Positions 44,935 through 59,900 of a DNA stretch of 64,000 nt are shown piece by piece. Where the stretch lies: assembly GCA_038030265.1 (NCBI GenBank), contig CM075939.1, positions 12,815,253 through 12,879,252 of the forward strand. Reading direction: 5' to 3'. Under the pieces are notes generated by a model. The model saw nothing but the letters and a program-made list of their open reading frames with translations. It had not been told where the DNA came from and did no database searches. The position numbers and the translations under genes are program-made. Origin of the DNA: Corythucha ciliata (taxonomy: Eukaryota > Arthropoda > Insecta > Hemiptera > Tingidae). Every line of letters starts with the position of its first letter. Position 1 is the first letter of the stretch.

Positions 44935-47900
44935 TCAGCTCCGAATCACTTCAAAACGAGCGCTGGCACCCGAATACGACTCGATTCGCCCATACACGTA
45001 TTTAAAATGGCCGAAGTGACGAATACGATAAATCCCTGGGCGTGTGTCTTGTGGTATCGTCCAGTGAATTTCAGCGTGACTGGTCGCTTTTATCGTGGAG
45101 TCTCTCCGCCAGATAAATCTGTTGTTTTTTTTTCACATTTTATTGGTGCGATGGGGTGGGGTGAGGGCATTAATTTTAACAGGGGGTTGATTGTAAGAGA
45201 TTGGGGAGCTTAAAAGGAAACAGTGGTGTGGTTGGGAGGGTATTGATTGCGTTTTTCACTTACTTTGTCTCCCAGTTGGCATCTGTTGCCACAATGGTCC
45301 AATTATCCTCTTCAATTAGTTCCTCGACGGTCAGATAAGTGTCTTCGTGATTTATCCCGTTCCTTGGGTTGCCTGCAATCTATAAAAATAAGAGGTAATT
45401 AACAGAATTTGTAGCAATTTATGAAACTTTCTTACAAAAGAAACGAAGACTGTTTCACCCGTCCTGTAAACGCCTTTTGGTTGCGTCAGGACTTGGCCGA
45501 AATTCTTGCGAAATCCTGCGTTGTCAAAAACTACTCCCGGTAGCAAGGATATTTGATTGGGGAGATCCTCGATTTCAGGTCCAGGCTCAGGGTTCAGCCC
45601 CTAGTGAGTTCGGGTGATAGGGAGGAGGGGGACAGTTGTCGATAATAAATTTAAAAAACGTGACAAACCAGGCAAAACCTTTGCTATGTAGCCCGCTAAT
45701 TTTGCGTACTGTTCCAGGTAGATCGTTAACGTGTGAGGACCGTAAATTGTGGACGCCGCTTCGTACCTTTGTCCCTGAATCAATAAATTAAATGAAAAGG
45801 CGAGTGCGAATACGGGGCCATTTTCAGGGGTTCACGCTGCAAATAATACCGCGTATTCTTCGAATGTTGTAATATAGTCGCTGTAGGTGTTGCACAAGCC
45901 AGCGATGATGATTCTGCGCGGAGGCAAATTGAATTCATCGCCGAGTCGGTCGCGGAGACGGCGTCCCGCCATCGTGGTGAATTCACCGGGGACGCACGCT
46001 ATGGCGATGCTGCCGATTCTGGCGAGCTGTGTTGTTACTATCGTCGGTTGCCAGGCGTGTGGAAACTTAATCTTTAAAGAAAAAAAAAAAATGTTATGAG
46101 CGAGAAAACCTCCCCGTGGTTTCGTTTCTCTATAAAAACTAACTTCCCCTGTTGACAATAAAACAGGTTTGGGAGCGTGACAAGCCTTCTGTTCAGCGCT
46201 TGGACCGACAATGAATCGCGTGATGGCGTTCCACATTGGATTGGGTGTTTTCGTGCCTTGGCGAAAGTCAAAAAGACCCGGGCCGTCCACTGTGCCGGCC
46301 GCAAAGCTGTAACCCATGCCTGGAAGGCACCCTTTTGCCTGCCGCAGGTCATAATGATCAATAGTGGCAATGAATATTTGGGAGGGTGGGGATGGGGGTG
46401 AAATAATTACGTTCCAAGTATCACCGGTGACAGGATTACGTATAGTCAGATTTTGAGAAGGCATATGAACATTCTGGAAAACCACCCGTATTTTACCGGT
46501 GATTTCCTCCCCGGGTGATTCCCAAGCTTCCTGGTCAACAAGAAATGCTCAAAATATAAAACAAACTTCCAGGTCTGGTCGCACATTGACGCCATACCCA
46601 CGCACTGTCGAATATCCGCCGGGCGATGATTGCAGTGCTCTCAAACATGTCAGCCCCTGGTCCACTCGCGACGCACTTATCATCGCTCGTCGGACAGGAC
46701 GATGTGACCGAGTCACAGGGCAGTCCACTTTTTTGACACTTGGGCGGACGAATGTTCGGTGAGACGTCACCCAAATTTGAGGAGGCAAATGCCGCGACGA
46801 ACGGCCCCTTTTTTTGTTTAAAAAAATAAAATAAAGACGCTTTCAACTATTATGTTATAAACGGGCGGCGATACAAGTACGACAAACCTTTCCAATGATC
46901 GGAGTGAATCTGTAGTTCATTCTTTTTTCAAAAAGTACCGAAGCGTAGCCGACATTGTCGCTCGACACCAGTCGATTCGTGTTGTTCATACTCGTCGGGT
47001 GGACGGCAAACCATGTGAACGAGCCGAGAGGATAATCGTCGTGTCGAAAAAACTTTATTTGAGTGAAAATCCTGTCGACGTCGCTTTCATACCTTTGAAA
47101 ACCCGAAAAATTTGGCTTTTTTAACTTACTGCAGAGGGGCACTGAAACCTTTACACAACGACTTTCTGCTCCAAACATAATTTTTTTGTTTGGAAAACAT
47201 TTTTTTTTTTTTTTAACTTTACCTTGCTCGTTCCTCGGCCGGATTTAATAAATAGGAAGTCGGACTTCTGTTGACGTTGGCGTTTGAGATTTTCCCTTTA
47301 GTCATATAAATTTTCCCTTCGACCATTTTCTCGTGAGCTCGTGAAATGCTCTGGAAGAGAAAACCAAACTCATTCAATTGATTGGAGCCTTACGAACAAT
47401 ATTTTATCAAAAACTTTGTATACAAATTAAATTGATAATTTAAAGTTAAATTATATTTCAAACCCAGAATATCCCCCAAGATTTCTGCTATTCGGAAAGT
47501 TTTTTTCAATCGAAATTATTCATTAAAAAAAGGGATTTTGCAAGGGACACAAGTTTAATTGAGTTATAAAATGAAACAAACTCCATTCGGTGGCCAACCT
47601 CCCCCCCTTCCCACAAAAGGTGGCTAAGATAACAATAAATTGAATTTCAGTACCCTCACAATGCCGTTGACATACGATGTAAACGCTTGTTTGACGAAGC
47701 CAAAAGACGTCAAATCAAATAGTGTAAACTGAAGAAATCCACCTGGGGTCGAATGAGTGTGCGTTCCACTTAACATGACGTTTCTCTCGGTGTAGGCATC
47801 GCCGAATAGTTCGCGTAGCTTGACAAGGACCTTGTTGGTTGAAATGGAACAAAAATACAAAATATTGTTTTCCGTTAAAACAACCGAATCTCTCCTGTGC

Positions 47901-50900
47901 GTATTTTCATAGCATTATTTAGGGACAAAATTCATTTCCATATATGTATAGCGCTCAAATAATATTTATAGGTGAATGACTACAAGGGGAGAAATACCCC
48001 ACTAATCCACGCCCACCCTTTTTATATTAAAAAGTTAGCCATTTTGACGGCTCAGTAAAAGTAACGAAGAGCGATGATGTATTACAGTTTGTAGTGGAAA
48101 ACTCATCCCGTCAAAAGGTATGAGAGTGAAACCGACTACCCCCTTTTTCTCTAATGGTTGATTATATCACTCTAAAGGATTATTTTCAGCCTACAAAAAA
48201 AAAAAATAAATAAAAGCCTCGTTTGCCACCCCCACCACCCTGGATTTGTAAGGGTTGAAACAGAAAGTCTAAATATTGGGAAAACTTTTTAAAACAAACT
48301 GTTTAACGGCCCATACTGCAATGTGTAAAAGAAAACTGATAGAGACGGATTTCCTCCACGGGGGTTTTGTGCGTGTGTGTACTCTTCCTACCTTTCTGGA
48401 AAGTTCCATAAATCAACATTTACTTTTCTTCTTATAACTGCTTACTTTTCTTCGTATCCGGACATGAAGCCCAGAAACTAGACAACCCCCCCCCCCCACA
48501 ACCGACACCTCCACAACCATCCCTCACAGTAAGCCAATACACTTGAATTTAATGAAACCCTCCAATTATCTAATAGCCTTGCATTATTTACGGGTCGACC
48601 CATTCGGGCGAGGATGCAAAGAGAGGATAAATTACAGCACACCCGCAATCAGTACAGAGGGGTTGTCGAACTGTAAGTTTATTGAGTTTTGTAATTACTG
48701 AAAATCCAAACAATCCTAGGTAGTGGGGGAGAGGTTGAAGTAAATGAAAAGGGAGCAACGATTAACTGTATGTGTAAGAGAGGATTCACCAGCTGAAGCA
48801 GCAATTTATTTTGGATTTATATACATAGCCTTGGGGCTAAATTGATAGTCAGCTCGATTTCTATTGGGACAATGACCTTCGTGGAAATCGAGCTGATTTA
48901 AACTACCGGTCATTTAAATTTAAAGTTAAAAAAGAGGGGGAAGGGCTTGAATATAGCTTTTTCCTGTTCTCCTAATTCAATCAGAGGGTGCTATGCCGCA
49001 GAGAAAAAAGGAAACCAGTTACACATTACAGGCAAACCATTTCTCGCTATGACCCAATTTTCGCGGTTCTGGCTCACATGAAAACCCAATGTCACGGTTG
49101 TTCTGTTGATGAAAAACAATGGTTTTTTGCTGAAAAACCATTCGCCTCTATACGACGGAAGAGCCCAGTTTGGGGGCCTAAAATACCGCAGTTCCCTTCC
49201 CATGAAGAGACGAAGATTCCAAGTTAAAATCCAAAAATATCACTTTCCGGGGGGGGGGTGTTATTTATTCAACGTAAATTCCGAAATAGAATGCAAAATC
49301 CAACCCTTGAGAATTGATAGTTGCAGGAAATCAGCAAAGATTGTGACTGAATATTTAATTCAGCCCACGAAAGCGCTTTTCTAAAAGTTCAAATTGAGAA
49401 AATATGCGCTGTCTGAAGGTATGTTCGCGGCTAAAATAGAGAAAAACGCTGGCCCCGAGTTTATTTATAGGTCCTCAATCGGATAAAATTGAAAAAGCGC
49501 ACCAATGTGCTGATCTATACTTCTGTGGAGCAAGCACGTGGTAAAACGTTTGGAAAAAAGCGCTAACAATATCGTGACTGACACTGCGCAAAAGCGGTCA
49601 TTCGTGGTGTCGATGCCACTTCCGGACTAGAACTCTGAGAAAAAATCGCTGATTTCGAGGTGTTCAGAGGTCATTTTACTGGCTAAAATGTCGATAAAAC
49701 GCTAATCTGCTGACTCTTGGGCCGAGCCCGCGGTTAAAATGGAGAAAAAAGCTAATTCACGGTTGAAAATGTGAAAAATCGCGAATGAAAATGAGGAAAA
49801 GCACAAATTCACGTATTACAAACAAAAAAACATAATACGCGGCTAAAGTTGAGAAAAACGCTGATTCGCGGCTAAACTTGAGAAAACATGGTGGCTTCTG
49901 AAATTCGTGGCAAAAACCGAGAAAAAGCGCTAATCCATAGCTAAAAGTTGAAAAAATTGCTATTGCGGGCTAATGTGTGTAAAAAAAACAAAGAAGAAGA
50001 AGAACGACAACAACAACAACAACACTAATTTGCGGCTAATACTGAGAAAATCACTAATTATAGAGAGGCTAAAAGTAATAAAAACGTTCATTTTCAGCTG
50101 AAATTTGGAAAAAGTGCTTATTCCCAATGCTTAAAATGGAAAATATCGCTAATTTGCTAGTGGAATTGAGATAAACGCCAAATGATGGCTGATGGATTGC
50201 GATAATGTGATAATTCGTGGCTAAAATCCAGAAAAAGTAAACATTTCTGTCTGAAATTTGAAATACGCCAATTCTCCGCTTCTATACAATTGGTTAAAAT
50301 TGAGAAAAGGTGCAAATTTATTATGATTTTGGTGAAAAAAACGACAATTCGCTGCTAAAATGAAGAAAAACATTACTTGCGGCCAAAATTGAGAAAAGTG
50401 GTCATTCTGGGGTGAAATAGACGAAAAGTGCTGATTTGTAGATGAAATTGAGAAAACTTATGAAATTGAGAAAATTTAACACTGTGTGAATTCATATTTC
50501 TTAATTGTTTATTCAGAGACTTAAGTAGTCTCTTGGTGATTTCCGCCGCGGGCTCCGATATTGGTGTAGGTCCGTCAGTGACCAGAAGCTGACCCACAAA
50601 AAGCAATTTTGCGGGTTTGAAGGTCTTAAAAAAATAGAATTTCGCCAGTTTGGCTCGTTAAATTTCGTGGGTTTGACTCTTTCATAAAACAATTTTGAGG
50701 GGATGGCTCTTTAAAACACCAGTTACGTGAACCTGGCGGCACACATATCACTAAACACGACGAAAATGGCGCCATTCGTTTGTTTACGTTTGTTTAGCCC
50801 AAATTTTCGTTTGTTTAGCCCTGCAAAACATTTATTTATGAGAAAATACATCATGTGTGCTAGTGCCACCAACTTCACGCAACGGCACACGTGACCCCAT

Positions 50901-53900
50901 TCGTTTGTTTCGCTACAAATTCGGACAGAACGTCGTTTGTTTACGTTTGTATAGCCCTGCAGGCTAGCTCAACAGTGAGTGTGGAGTGGTGGTGGTGGTA
51001 GTGTTGGGGGGGGGGGGATTCTTATTAGTGAAACCAATTTAGGAGGTTCCAATTATATAAAAACAAATTTCACAAAGTTTGGCTCCTTCAAAAACCAAAT
51101 TTCGTGGGTCCAGCTCCATCAAAAACCAATTGAAAGGATGCTGGCGGAGCAGGGTGTGGATCAAATTAAAAACCCAAATTCGCGGGTTTGGCTCTCAGAA
51201 AAACCTGGGTTTTGCTTTAACTCTCAAACCAACAGGTAACATTGAGTGGGGTGGCTCACTCGAAAAACAAATTGTGGCGTTTTACACTTAAACTTAGACG
51301 GGGGGGGGGGGGTCCTATAAAAACCTATTTCGTGTGATTGGATATTTCAAAAATAACAATTAGAGAATTCGGTGAATGTCGTGATGTGAATCTATTGGAA
51401 TCTTTAATTTCGTTTGGTTGACTATTTAAAAAATCAAATTTATGAACTGTGAAAATCAAATTTCATGGATTTGACCGTCCAAAAAATAAATTTAGTGGAC
51501 TTGGTTCGTTTACTAAGGCGATTTTCCCTCTTTTAGCAAAGAATTGGCGTTTTTTTCTCAATTTTAGACGTGAATTAGCTATTTTACTATTAACGTTATC
51601 TTAACTTTAGCCGTGAATGAGCGCTTTGCCTCAATTAGCACTTTCACAAATGATCGACAATATGATTTTTTGCCGATTTGAGCCACGAATTAGCAATTTA
51701 TTTTGCTTTAGCCATGACTTAGCACTTTATCTCAGCAACGAGGTGGCCGTCGAAACTGCGAATTTTCTCAATTTTGGCTGTAAATTAGGATGCCCCGCAC
51801 TTTGTCGCTTTTCTCAAATTTCCCCGCGGATTAGAGCTTTTCCGAAATGATGTCCAAACATGCCATGAGCTAGCACTTTTTCTTTCATGTTAGCAGTGAA
51901 TTAGCGCTTTTTATCTGACTGGTGAATTGACAATGTTGTATTCACATGATGTAACAAGGAATTAGCACTTTTCTCAATTTCAGCGATAAAGCTGCCTCCA
52001 ACAATCGCGAATTGGCGTTCTCTCAATATCAGCTTCAAATGAGCCCTTGTTTTCATTTTTAGCCTTCAATTAGCACTTGTTCTTAATTTTGGTCCTGAAT
52101 GTGCGATTTTTTCACATTTAGGCACGCGAGTTAGCGCTTTTTCCCCATTTTAGCGGCAAGATAGCGATTTTTCTCAATTTCAGGGAGCCGGGTTGATTTT
52201 TGTGCGTCAGTAAATTAGGATGCCCCGCAAATTATCGCTCTTTTTTCAAATTTATCCGCGTATTAGAGCTTTTTCAAATTATTTCACATTTATAGCCAGA
52301 AGTTGGCACTTTTTCTCAATTTGAGCCAGGAATAAGCGATTTTCTCAATTTAAGCAGTGAATTAGCTCTTTGCCTCTATTCTACCAGCGAATTGGCGATG
52401 TATTCACATATTATGTATAATGATTAACACATTTCTCATTTTTAACTCCGAATTAGCGCTCGTTCTCAATCTTTGAAGCGGCCTCCGAAAATCGCGAATT
52501 GGCGTTCTCTCAATTTCAGCTTTAATTATGAGCAATTTTACTCATTTTTATAGTCGTGAATTAGCATTTCTTAATTTTGGCTACGAATATGCGATTTTAT
52601 CATATTATTTAGCCATGCGAGTTAGCGCTTTTTCCTTATTTTAGGAGAGAATTAGCTATTGAGATAAATTGCTAATTCTCTCCTAAAATAAGGAAAAAGC
52701 TCAAGCTGGCACTGCTAAATATGATAAAATCGCATTTTCGTGGCCAAAATTTGACAAAATTGACTGAATTCGCCTCCATAAACAGTACGTTGGTGCTTTT
52801 TTTCAATTTGACCCACGATATATTAGCGCTTTTACTCACAATTTGGTCGCGAATCACCATTTTACTAATTTTAGCAGTGAATTAGCCACTTTCCACTCAG
52901 CTAACTCATTAATTAAATCTGCTTCAAGTCTATGATGCCCCCTGAAACCGTGAGTTAACGTTTTACTCAATTTCAGCTGCGAAGCAGTCGATTTTGCTGA
53001 AGTGCATAATTAAAAGGTGTCTGATAAAACGTAAATCTCCGAAATTTGGTTTCAAAGGTACCAAATCCAAGAAATTTGTTCTGAAAAAGTGAATCCATGA
53101 AATCGCAAATTGGAGAAAAGTACTATACGACCGAAATTGAGAATTAGCGCTAATTTGGGGCTGAAATTGATATAGTAAATGTCTAATTCATGGCTGAAAT
53201 TGAAACAAAATTCTGATTCACGGACAAAAGAGAGAAAAAAAGCTACACCACGGCTAAAATTAAGAGAAATTCGGGGGTAAACGTTACTTCACGGCTAAAA
53301 TATAGAAAAAGCGCTAAAATCGCGGACAAAGTGTAGAAAAAGCAGGGTAAATCGTAGTTGAAATTGCAAAAACTTAAATTCTCGGCTTATTCTGAAAACA
53401 ATTTCATTGCTCAAGTAGTAAAAAAGCGCTAATTCACAGCTAAAATTAAGAAAACGTGCTATACACGGATAAATTTGGGGGAAATCGCTCTCGGCGGCTA
53501 AAACAAAGAAAAACACGAATTCACGGCAAAAATGGACAGAAATGGCTACTTTGCTGCTAAAATGGGAGAGGGGTGATTACTAATTCACCGATAAAATTAC
53601 AAAGAAGCGCTAAAGTGTGGATAACCGCTAATTCGCGGATAAAATGAAGAAAAAACGTTAATTCGCGGCGAAAAATTGGGGAAAATACTCTCATTCAAAG
53701 ATCGAATGTATAAAATCGCTAATTAGCAGCTAAAATTAGGTAAGACGCTAATTCACAGTTAATACCAAGAAATGCTGATAATTAAGGAGTTCAATTGAGA
53801 ACATTATAGTTAGCTAATTCACAGAGATAAATTGAGGTAATGGGTAATGCCAAGTTGAGGTTTCCGGTGGGAACTTCGTGGCTAATATCAGGAAAATCAA

Positions 53901-56900
53901 ATTCGCAAATCGCAATGCGGTCTACAGCATTTTAAGTCGCTGGATGGTTTTTCACTGCATGGTAACCACCAGGCGTCCGTGGCCCATCCCGCGAGGCTCA
54001 TGTCTGCCGAATATTATGCTCCGTCTCGCTTTCGACTCGCCCTCCGCTCACCATCCCGAGCAAATTGGTCGTCCCTCTTCACAATTTTCAACCCTTGACC
54101 CCCTCCCACTCCCACTACCTCATTCATTCGACCGACCACACAACTCGTTTAGTGGCCAATCACTTTGGACATTCATATTACATCATCGACACGAATATCG
54201 CTCTTCGCAGAAACCCACCAGTAAAATTTTCCGACCACCAATCGGTGACGTAATCGCCTTGGTCAGCACAGAAATTATGGCAAACGGGCAGCGAATTATC
54301 GGTCCTATAATAGCACATGTCCGGCTAATAATAGTTACGTCGCCGGCGGCGCCACCCACCCATTCTCTGTCCCTCGAACTTTTGAAACTATTATACAAAA
54401 TGTTATACATCGCTCTTTGAAGCGTAACCGGATGCCTAAGTTATAACCCAGTTAGTTAATTTTCCAGTCAACCCAATGAAACGCTGATCCAACTTTGAAA
54501 TTAAACAAGGAAAAGCGGCTGAATTGGACGCCAACTTCCAAGCTCTCGATTTTTCAACAAATCAGTTCAAGTTCAGAGAACAAAGTTTTACATCCGGACC
54601 GGAGTCAATTATACATCTAAACTCGATTCAAAGCTGCTGCTGTTTGATTGGAATGGTTCGAGGCTATTAAGCTACATTCAAGGCGACACTTCATTTAGTT
54701 GTATTTTAGGGCTTTCAAGGTTCCCTTTGTAAAAAGCATTCCGATTCTGACAACAGAAGACGGCACACTATCGACTGCACGTTGGCTTCTTTATGAAAAT
54801 CTACCTAGTCTTTTTGATGATCCCACCTTGCGAAATGTTCTTGAAAAACAAAGAGCCACTAACAGCAATGAAAAAACTTTTAGAGTCTGATGAAAACCAC
54901 AGCCCTTCTATTGCTGTGGTATGAAACCGTGGTGGTGAGGGTTGGAGGAGCGCGGTAAACAATAGTTCTCACGCTGATTGACAAACCGTATAATAAACGA
55001 AACCGAGACACCCCACTACTCACTAATCACAAATTCAAATCAGTTTTTCAGCTCACACAAATTCAAATCAGTAGTTCAGCACACAAAGTCCCCCCCCCCC
55101 CATGACCCCATTTCACCGTTTCCTTTCAAAAACACCCCTGGAAATTCTTTGATAAGCTACTCATGTGTGTGCTATACTTCATCCTCGAAGTTTACTTTTT
55201 GAAAGCCTCTGTTTTACAACGGGGAGGGGGTGGATTCACCCCTTCCCCCTACCACGGCCCACTTTTTTTGCTCGATACAACACTCGCAGAATCCTTCAAT
55301 CTGTGAATTCTTTAGCGTGGGACATTGATTGATGTAGGAAATCATTCATTGTCCATCCCTTTTCCACACTGGGCAAGATAGATGCTGTAATACTTTAAGG
55401 TCAACCCTTACCAGCCCTTTTCTCTTACGAGGCAATTAGTCCGTATACCAGTGACGCGGCCTTAGACATTATGCGCCCCCCGAGCGAGTCTTTTCACCAG
55501 CGCCCCGTGAAGTCACCGTTCAGATTAAGCCACGATTTGGCATTTTTTTCGCGTCAACTGCACGAATCGGTTCATTGGTGAATTAGATATTTCTCCCCAT
55601 TTTATCCATGTGTAAGCGGTTTGTCTCCATTTTAGCTGCCAATGGGGAACTTGCATGAATCTCAGATTGGGTAGAAAAGCATACCGGTGATTTGACCCGT
55701 GAACTGAAGGATAACAACGGAAGTTGCAACCCGATTGGTGCGTTTTAAGATTTTTAAAAAAGGTTCAAAGTTCTTCAGAAGACGATGGATGGTGCGAGGG
55801 GAAATGGCGTAAATACTTACTTGTGAAGCATTTGAGGGAACTCTAAAATTGTTTGTTTACAAATAACATGAAAAATGTCCCCCCATTAAACTCGTCTAAC
55901 CCCCTCTACCCCGCATCATCCATTTCAATAAGTAAGTTTTTACGTAATCGAACCCCCACTCAAAATTTTTAAAAATTCCCTAAAAAAACATCCTTGACTC
56001 ATTTCAAAGTTTAATGTGAGCAATAGACTTGTGGAAGAGCCCTCTTTAAGCAACACCAACTTTTGAAAAATGTGCAAGTTCCCCATTTGCTATTTTTTGC
56101 CTCAAGTTAGCGATTTTTCTCAATTTTTGCCGTAAATTAGCGCTTTTTGCTATAATTAGCCACGATGTTGCTCCCGGAAACCTTCGGCTTGCCATTTTCT
56201 CATTTTCCTGTGAATTGGAAAATGTTCTCAAATTAACCCCCAATTAAGCCATTTATCTATATTTCAACCGCACATTGGCGTTTTACCTCATTCTAGACGC
56301 TAAAATGTCAGATTTCTCTACATTTCAGCCACGAAATAATAGAATTTTTCCCCAATTTTTTTTTTTAATTCGGCCGTGGATTTGTGTTTTTTTTCACTTT
56401 TTACACAAAATTACATAAAAACTGAAAAAAAAATTGTATGGAAACAGAAGAAATTGAAGATTTTTGTGAATTTGGCTGGGGATTAGTGTTTTTTTTACTT
56501 TCTGGCACAAAGTTACCTTCAAAAGCCGCGACTTATACTTTTTTTTTCAATTTAAACATCGAATTAGCGTTTTTTCCTCACTTCAGCGATTCTTCTCAAT
56601 TTTATCGGTGAATTACCGATTAACGACTTTTCACCATTTTAGCCCTGAATTAGCGATTTTTCTCAATTTCATCCATGAATCAACACTTTTTCTTGATTTT
56701 AGCTTCGAATTTTGCAGTTTTTTCGCTTTTACCTATACGATTATAGCGCTTTTTCTCAGTCTGAGCCACAAACATGCCTTCAGAAGCCGAAAATTGTCGA
56801 TTCCATACTTATTCTAGCCTCTGTAATTAGCACTTTTTCTATATTTCATCCGCGGAAGCTTTAAGGAAATTTTAGACACGAAGTCGCTAAGTATTTTTCT

Positions 56901-59900
56901 TAATTTTAGCCGTCATTCAGCGCTTCGTCTCACTTCTGCCGTGAATCAGTAGCGTCCTGAGGTAGTGGCGAGAAGCCGGATCGCTGCGGGCCCCCCTGAA
57001 AAGCTTAAAGATGGAAAAGTGAGGATTTTATCTGTGTTCATGTAATGTAGTTACACGAAAATGAGTTTTTTTTTTTTTATACGGTTAGGCGGCGATATTG
57101 GCTCCTTTTAACGATTTTTAAACCATCCGATGATCCGACCCAGGTGGTCAGCAAATAAGTGTGTAGCTGAGTATTCGAATTTTGCCCTCAAAAGCGTTAT
57201 TCTGAAGGCTCAAATTAAGATAAAACGCGACCTTCTGGGGGTAACTTCGCGGCTAAAATAAAGAAAATACGCGGCTTCCCAGTTTTTTTTTTTTTTCAAG
57301 TTCCTACATATAAAGCGCGGATAAAGATGAGAAGCAGCACTGCTGTTCTACCGGGCAAGAATATATACCAACGCAGCAAAAAGCTGGGAAAAAGCGCTAA
57401 TATTCGTGGCTAAAACTGTTAAAAAGCGTTCATTCGCGGTCTGTCAATGAAGCATCCAGACCTAAATTGAGACAAAATCACCGATTCACGGTGTATAAAT
57501 GCCACTTTATGGCTAAAATGATGAAAAAGCGCTAATTTGTTGTTTATTAGTAAAATTGAGACATGGCCCAGTTTTTGCTTTTCTACAAGCGCTAAAAGGC
57601 AAGAAGAACCGCTAAGGCCATACAATAGGGGGAAAAAACACGCTAGTTCGGGGTTAAAATTGAGAAAAATGACAAATTCATAGGTAACAGAAATTTCAAA
57701 AAAATCGCCCATTCGCGGTTAAAAAAGTAAAAAATCCTTAGTAAGCAGCTAATTTTTCGAAAAATGTTAATACACGACTGAAATTTAAAAGAGTTGCCAA
57801 CTAGCTGCTAATATTGAGCTGCTGAAATAAGCTGCTAATCCACGGCAACAATTGAGAAAAATAGCTAAGTCGCCAATGAAATTGAAAAAAAAAAACTCTT
57901 AATTAGCGGCTAAACATGGAATCAATCCTATTTCGCGGACTCAACTGAAAAGAATCGCTAATTAATTCGCGGCTAAAACTGTGAAAAATCCGATAATTTG
58001 CGGATAAAGTCTAGAAAAAACGTTAATTCGCGGAAGTAAATGAATATAATCGACTAAATGCACGACTAAAATTTACTAATAACACTGACGGTACACTTGC
58101 AGCTCAATGTGAGAAAAAGTGTTAATAATTCACTGATAAAATGTAAAAAAAAATCGCTAATTTGCTGTCAAATCAAGGAAAACTTCAAGTCACGGCAAAA
58201 ATTCAGAAAAATCGCTAACATCGGATAAAAACGCTACTTCGCGGCTAAGTATGCGCATTTTCTCAACTTTAGCAGCAAAGTATCATTTTTATCCCGTGAG
58301 CGATGTTTCTTAATTATCCACGAGTTTTTGCGTTTTCCTCAATTTTAGCAGCATATTACCGATTTTATAATTTTTTACCAGGGGATTAGCACTTTTCTCA
58401 GTTTCAGCTGGAAATTAACGTTTTTCTTAAGTGTTTTCCTCAATATTAGCCGCAAAATAGGGGGACTTTTCACGAATCAGCGGTTTCTTCACCTGTTGCC
58501 ACAAATTGGCGTTTTTGTTTTTGTTTTAGTGCATTTCATTCAAAAAAAAGTTTTGTTCCGACAGCAGCCTGTTGGGAAAAGTGCATTTCATTCATGCGAC
58601 AATCGAGTCAAACCTCATAAGTTAGAACGATATCAATCAATTATGAATGAAATTTAGGCCGGGATAAAGATTTTAATTGCAAATAACTCCTCTAACAAGA
58701 GTCCACCTTCCCATATCGTATAGGCAACCAAACCGACTGTGTTTCATTTTCATCATTTTGTTCCCCCTCAGTTGGTGCCAAAAAAAGGGGCCTGCGGTAA
58801 AAAGAAACACGATTTTATGATTTTGACTTTCTAAAGCACGGCCTAAATGTGATTCATAGTTGATTGATATCGTTCTAACTTATGAGTTTTGACTCGAATG
58901 TCGCATGAATGAAATGCACTTTTCCCGACAGGCTGCTGTCGGAACAAAACTTTTTTTTTCAATTTCAGCCTGAAAAGTTGCCTTCAGAATCCGCAAAATG
59001 GCGTATATTCAGTTTTTGGCGCAAATAAGAATTTTTCACAATTTCAACCGCGAATTAGCGCTTTTTAAAAATTGTAGCGGCGACGCGTCGTAGCGTTTCA
59101 AACCTGTGAATTAGCGAATTTTCTCAATTTCAGTCACAAATTGGCGTCTGGCGCAATTTTAGCTGTAAATTGGCGATTTTTTCCATTCTTAACCGCGAAT
59201 TAGCAATTTTCTCAATTTTTTGGCTTAGAATTAACCTTTCTCTTAATTTTGACTAGGCTGATTATTTTATTTTCTAAATATTACCCGCAAATTAGCGGTT
59301 TTTCACGTTTTACCACCGCATTCGAAATTTTATGTATTTTTTATAGATATAGACTACAGCTTCTTTTCAGTTCTAGCCGTGAATTAGCGTATTTTTTTAA
59401 CATTGTACTAATAGGCATGCATGAATTGGCAATTTTTCTGAATTTTAGCCACAAAAATGCCTTCAGAAGGTGCGAATTTAAAGTTTAAATGTAAACTTTT
59501 TTTTTCAAACTAAAAAAAATTTTTTTTCAAACCAAAAAATGTACATTTTAGGCCAGTCAATATAAACATCAAACATCGCAAATATGCATGTACTTTTTTT
59601 TATTTTTGCATGTTCTTAGGGCCAATGAGAGTAGTTTATACTCAAGTTTGCAACCCTCAAAACCTTGTGCTCAACTCGTGGCACTCGAAAAACCAAGAAA
59701 TTTCATCACTTTTTTCTCTTTTTTAAACAAAACTACCAGAAGAAAGCGCTTTTCGAGCATGACCACAGTATACATTGTTAAAGCCAATTAAATTTGCTAC
59801 AATTAAAGCCCAGCCCGAGCATCCTGGGTCTCTTAGTTCAGGAAATACAACCAGTCAACAAAATACTTCATCTCGCCAAAAAGCGAGATTTTATTGGTAG

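Noticed and set aside
46177..46401. Plus-strand ORFs over ceramidase exons
   Set aside because: Antisense of exon 8; the minus-strand exons have exact splice phases and family motifs.
29090..53880. ~30-bp periodic repeats resembling a CRISPR array
   Set aside because: There are no constant repeats with unique spacers; every part of the unit drifts, blocks lie in introns of an animal gene, and no cas genes are present.
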